Source of the DNA: Verrucomicrobia bacterium UBA673
GTDB lineage: Bacteria; Verrucomicrobiota; Verrucomicrobiia; Limisphaerales; UBA1096
NCBI GenBank assembly: GCA_002299785.1
Contig: DBNL01000096.1
Location: 1 to 9,078, forward strand
Direction: 5' to 3'
DNA: 9,078 nt
The translations under genes and the position numbers were made by a program. Shown in pieces: positions 5,977 to 9,078 of this stretch. Under the pieces are notes generated by a model. It was not told the DNA's origin. It worked only from the letters and a program-made list of their open reading frames with translations, and searched no databases. The stretch's first letter is position 1. Every line of letters starts with the position of its first letter.

Positions 5977-7560
5977 ATGAAAATCAGCACACAATCTATC
6001 GCCCTTCTCGTTTTCCTGTCCTTTGCCCAAGCACACGTTCATGCCGTCGACAAAACCAAGGGACGGCCTAACATTGTTTTCATTCTTGCCGACGACCTTG
6101 GTTGGCGCGATCTCAGCAATGAGGGCTCAACCTACTACGAAAGCCCACACATTGACCGGATCGCTGCTGCTGGCATGAAGTTCACTCGAGGCTACGCGAC
6201 TTGTCAGGTTTGCAGCCCCTCGCGTGCGAGTATTCTCACCGGCAAATATCCGCCGAACCACGGTATCACGACTTGGATCGGTGACGCTGCCGGCAAGGCG
6301 TGGAGTGAACGGGGGCGGCACGACAGCCACTTGCCGGCGGAGTACGACCGAAACCTGCGCGCCTCGGAGCTCACTCTGGCCGAGGTTCTCAGCGAAAATG
6401 GTTACAGGACTTTCTTCGCAGGGAAATGGCATCTCGGCAGCAAGGGATCGTGGCCGACTGATCATGGCTTTGACATTAACAAGGGGGGCTGGGACAGGGG
6501 CAGCCCGATCGGTGGCTTCTTCTCGCCGTGGCAGAATCCCAACCTTGAGCCGGGGCCTGCTGGCGAGTCGCTACCGATCCGGCTTGGCCGCGAGACGGCG
6601 TCGTTTATCGAGGCTAATCGCGACAGTCCGTTCCTCGCTTATCTGTCTTTTTACTCCGTGCATGGGCCGATCCAAACCACGCCCAAGTTGTGGCAGAAAT
6701 ACCGGGATAAGGCCGAGGCCGGAGGCTTGGCCAAGGAGCGTTTTATTTTCGATCGCCGACTGAATGTACGCCAAGTGCAGGATTGCCCGATCTACGGTGG
6801 GATGGTTGAGGCGATGGACGATGCTGTCGGCATCGTGCTTCGAAAACTTGAGGTGCTAGGTTTGGTCGACAACACGATTGTCTGCTTCACCTCCGACAAT
6901 GGTGGTGTGTCTTCCGGAGACGCCTACTCGACGAGCAACACGCCGCTACGAGGAGGCAAGGGGAGGCAGTGGGAGGGGGGTATACGTGAGCCGTTTTACA
7001 TTAACGCACCAGGCGTGACGAAAGCCGGCTCGACCAGCGCCGTACCGGTAAACGGCATCGACTGGTATCCGACATTACTCGAGCTTGCCGGCATACCTGT
7101 GCCAAAAAAACAGGAAGTGGACGGCGTCAGCATCGTACCGTTGCTCAAGGGCGGTGCAATAGCCGATCGGCCTCTGTATTGGCACTACCCGCACTATGGC
7201 AATCAGGGCGGCGAACCGTCGTCAATCATCACACAAGACGACTGGAAGCTGATCTATTACCATGAGGATGGTCGTGACGAGTTGTACCACTTGGCCAAGG
7301 ATCCATCGGAGCAAAATGATCTGGCCAGGCGCGAACCCCGTAAAGCCAAGGCGCTACGGACCAAGCTCGACGCCTGGCTCAAGTCTGTCGACGCCAAGCT
7401 TCCGGTTAAGGATGAGGCGTTCGATTTGACCAAGCGCGAAGCGCGCTGGGAGTCGATCAAGACGAAGGGCAAAGCTGGTCTCGAAAAACGCCACGCGAGC
7501 TATCTCGCCCCCGGTTACAAGCCGAATAAGAATTGGTGGGGCAGTGCACCGGTCGATTAA
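5977..7560 (+). CDS. Secreted formylglycine-dependent sulfatase (arylsulfatase / GalNAc-6-sulfatase-like)
   Basis: This 527-residue enzyme should hydrolyse sulfate esters, probably on polysaccharides, outside the cytoplasm. It starts with a signal peptide (about residues 1-24, core IALLVFLSFAQA). The sulfatase fold begins at RPNIVFILADDLGW (30-43), where Asp39 and Asp40 are the expected metal ligands. The formylglycine site CSPSRASILTGKYP (79-92) has the Cys-X-Pro-Ser-Arg core, so Cys79 needs conversion by a maturase not seen here. Further expected active-site segments are GKWHLG (149-154), SVHGP (227-231), TSDNGG (305-310) and LRGGKG (324-329). A C-terminal subdomain (about 395-475) carries the usual DDWKLIYY and ELYHLAKDPSEQNDLA. 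No essential residue appears to be missing. The ATG at 5977 was preferred over the adjacent TTG at 5974. No ribosome site is obvious. The next gene follows after 28 nt. Substrate cannot be predicted from sequence alone. Confidence 0.95.
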   Translation: MKISTQSIALLVFLSFAQAHVHAVDKTKGRPNIVFILADDLGWRDLSNEGSTYYESPHIDRIAAAGMKFTRGYATCQVCSPSRASILTGKYPPNHGITTWIGDAAGKAWSERGRHDSHLPAEYDRNLRASELTLAEVLSENGYRTFFAGKWHLGSKGSWPTDHGFDINKGGWDRGSPIGGFFSPWQNPNLEPGPAGESLPIRLGRETASFIEANRDSPFLAYLSFYSVHGPIQTTPKLWQKYRDKAEAGGLAKERFIFDRRLNVRQVQDCPIYGGMVEAMDDAVGIVLRKLEVLGLVDNTIVCFTSDNGGVSSGDAYSTSNTPLRGGKGRQWEGGIREPFYINAPGVTKAGSTSAVPVNGIDWYPTLLELAGIPVPKKQEVDGVSIVPLLKGGAIADRPLYWHYPHYGNQGGEPSSIITQDDWKLIYYHEDGRDELYHLAKDPSEQNDLARREPRKAKALRTKLDAWLKSVDAKLPVKDEAFDLTKREARWESIKTKGKAGLEKRHASYLAPGYKPNKNWWGSAPVD

Positions 7561-7588
7561 TGGCTGACAGTAAAGGCCCAATAACCGG

Positions 7589-9078
7589 ATGAATTTAAAA
7601 ATGCGTTATGTTTTTGTTTGCAGTGCAATTATTCTTCTGTTGGTTGTTTCAACAGGGCGGGCCGGAGACCTCAATGTAAAAGAGAACGATCACATCGTGA
7701 TCGTAGGCAATACGTTCGCCGAGAGGATGCATCTCTTCGGGTATTTCGAGACGTTCCTGCACAGCCGATTCCCGGAACACCGCCTGCGAATTCGTTATCT
7801 GGCTTGGCCTGCGGAAGAGGTGGGTGAACCAATTCGCCCCTTGGGTTTTCCTCTCTTGGCTGATGAGTTGCGGGAGGAACGTGCCGACATTGTGTTTGTC
7901 TGTTACGGGATGAATGAATCGTTTCAGGGCATTGCAGGGGTGGGGCACTTCCGACACAAGATCGAGAGTTTTGTGGGTCAACTTCGAGCCGAAAAGTTTA
8001 ATGGGCACTCTCCGGCCCAAGTGGTGCTAGTGACTCCCATTGCCCAAGAGACCTCGGCGGCAACGGTAGATGTTCCAGTTCGAAACGGCGACTTGAAGGT
8101 TTATTCGGAGGAACTTCTTCAAGTTGCAAATCAAGCGGGTGTGCACGCCGTGGATTTGTTTTCAGCAACAGCGCAGCGGGTTTTTAGGGAGGACGGCAGG
8201 TTGACCTTCAACGGCATACATCTCAGTGAATCCGGCTACCAGGTCGTGAGCCAAATGATGGCAAAGCAACTCGGCCTGCTGGAAGGTTTGACGGCATCGC
8301 AGGCCAATAGCAATTCATCCGACGTCGATGCCTTCCGGCGGCTGGTTTACGAGAAAAACTATTGGCACCAACTTTGGTGGCACGCCCCAAACGCCTCCTA
8401 TATTCATGGACGTCGCAACGATATTCAAGGAGCCAAGCACCTCGGCCGGGAACGGAAGCAGTCCCTTCAATTGGTAGAGGATATGGACGAGCGAATCTGG
8501 GGGAGTGAAAAACCACAGGTGACTGATCTATGGCTCGAGTCTCCGGTGGAAGGGAGGCCGATTTGGCATCCAACACCCTCGTCCCGATCAATCTCTGGTA
8601 ACGAACCCGAGGCGGTCTGGGCCGTGGAGTCTGACGGGAAACCTGGGCGTGCCCAATCCCCGGTGATGCAGCAGGAAATGATGACGGTGGCTGAGGGTTA
8701 TCAGGTGAACCTGTTTGCTTCCGAGGTGGACTTTCCCATTGCGAACCCGATGGCGCTTCAGTTTGATTCGAGCGGTCGTTTGTGGGTGGGCAACACGCCC
8801 ACCTGGCCTCATCCGCTACCGGGGAAGCAGCCGGATGACTCGATTGTGATCCTCGAAGATCGGGACCGCGATGGGGTGGCGGATAAGCACACAGTTTTTC
8901 TTGATCACCTTAACCTGCTGCACGGTTTCGGTTTGGGAGAGGGTGGAGTGATCTTGGCTCAGGCGCCCAACCTTGTGTTGGCACGAGACACTGACGGCGA
9001 CAGCAAGTCAGACTGGATGCAGATGATGCTTCATGGCTTTGGTGCTGAGGATGCGGAACACGCGATGAACAATTTCAG
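7589..9078 (+). CDS. Secreted SGNH-like / PVC-type (Piru_Ver) heme-protein-family fusion, 3'-truncated
   Basis: The frame is open from the ATG at 7589 to the window end (496 codons plus two bases), so the C-terminus is missing. It has a signal peptide (about 6-25, hydrophobic CSAIILLLVV, possible cleavage after GRA). An SGNH/GDSL-like domain follows: block I VGNTFAERM (39-47), block III YGMNES (106-111) and block V NGIHLSESGY (208-217). In block I GNT stands where GDS is usual, and in block V Asn stands for the Asp of DxxH, while the His is kept. From about residue 365 the sequence matches the N-terminal region of the PVC membrane-bound dehydrogenase/heme-binding family: VNLFASE (373-379), FDSSGRLWVGN (392-402), ILEDRDRDGVADK (421-433), LLHGFGLGEGGV (443-454) and ARDTDGDSKSD (465-475). 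Full-length relatives usually continue with a propeller, helical repeats and a CxxCH heme site, which lie beyond this window. An alternative start is ATG 7601. It probably shares a transcript with the sulfatase. Confidence 0.9.
   Translation, partial: MNLKMRYVFVCSAIILLLVVSTGRAGDLNVKENDHIVIVGNTFAERMHLFGYFETFLHSRFPEHRLRIRYLAWPAEEVGEPIRPLGFPLLADELREERADIVFVCYGMNESFQGIAGVGHFRHKIESFVGQLRAEKFNGHSPAQVVLVTPIAQETSAATVDVPVRNGDLKVYSEELLQVANQAGVHAVDLFSATAQRVFREDGRLTFNGIHLSESGYQVVSQMMAKQLGLLEGLTASQANSNSSDVDAFRRLVYEKNYWHQLWWHAPNASYIHGRRNDIQGAKHLGRERKQSLQLVEDMDERIWGSEKPQVTDLWLESPVEGRPIWHPTPSSRSISGNEPEAVWAVESDGKPGRAQSPVMQQEMMTVAEGYQVNLFASEVDFPIANPMALQFDSSGRLWVGNTPTWPHPLPGKQPDDSIVILEDRDRDGVADKHTVFLDHLNLLHGFGLGEGGVILAQAPNLVLARDTDGDSKSDWMQMMLHGFGAEDAEHAMNNF

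Noticed and set aside
6224..6763. Plus-strand 179-codon open frame inside the sulfatase gene
   Set aside because: It is an Arg/Ser-rich out-of-frame shadow of the sulfatase coding sequence, whose own frame carries all the family motifs.

Overview
The window (about 9 kb, moderately GC-rich) looks like a chromosomal segment of a PVC-group bacterium, most likely a Verrucomicrobiota or close relative. Three things point there: a truncated prepilin-like protein of the H-X9-DG type, a secreted formylglycine-dependent sulfatase, and a large secreted protein joining an SGNH-like domain to the start of a PVC-type (Piru_Ver) beta-propeller/heme-protein region. Most starts lack strong Shine-Dalgarno sequences, which also fits. 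The assignment is inferred from gene content; no rRNA or marker gene is present.

Layout. (1) 1-642, + strand: the 3' part of an H-X9-DG prepilin-like gene. (2) 646-4278, - strand: a tight four-gene cluster, in transcription order a VKOR-DsbA fusion (disulfide-bond formation), folP (dihydropteroate synthase), cdaA (diadenylate cyclase) and a YbbR-domain partner (cdaR-like). Gaps are 44, 3 and 1 nt, so one operon is likely. It ends tail-to-tail with the prepilin-like gene, 3 nt between stop codons. (3) 4279-4947: no intact gene, but a decayed Y1/REP-associated (IS200-like) transposase on the - strand with two in-frame stops and a lost catalytic histidine. (4) 4948-5598, + strand: a compact type I signal peptidase. 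(5) 5599-5973: intergenic, with a strong nested inverted repeat at 5692-5748. (6) 5977-7560 and 7589-end, + strand: a secreted sulfatase followed 28 nt later by the SGNH/PVC protein, which runs off the window.

How the genes work together. The - strand cluster combines extracytoplasmic disulfide chemistry, folate synthesis and c-di-AMP signalling; the CdaA/YbbR pair is a classical module and the VKOR-DsbA gene is the less expected member. The + strand pair probably acts outside the cytoplasm on sulfated or acylated polysaccharides, a typical PVC lifestyle. I see no wholly new system. The best leads are the SGNH domain with substituted catalytic positions, the CdaA with DGG in place of DGA, the nested hairpin, and the transposase relic.
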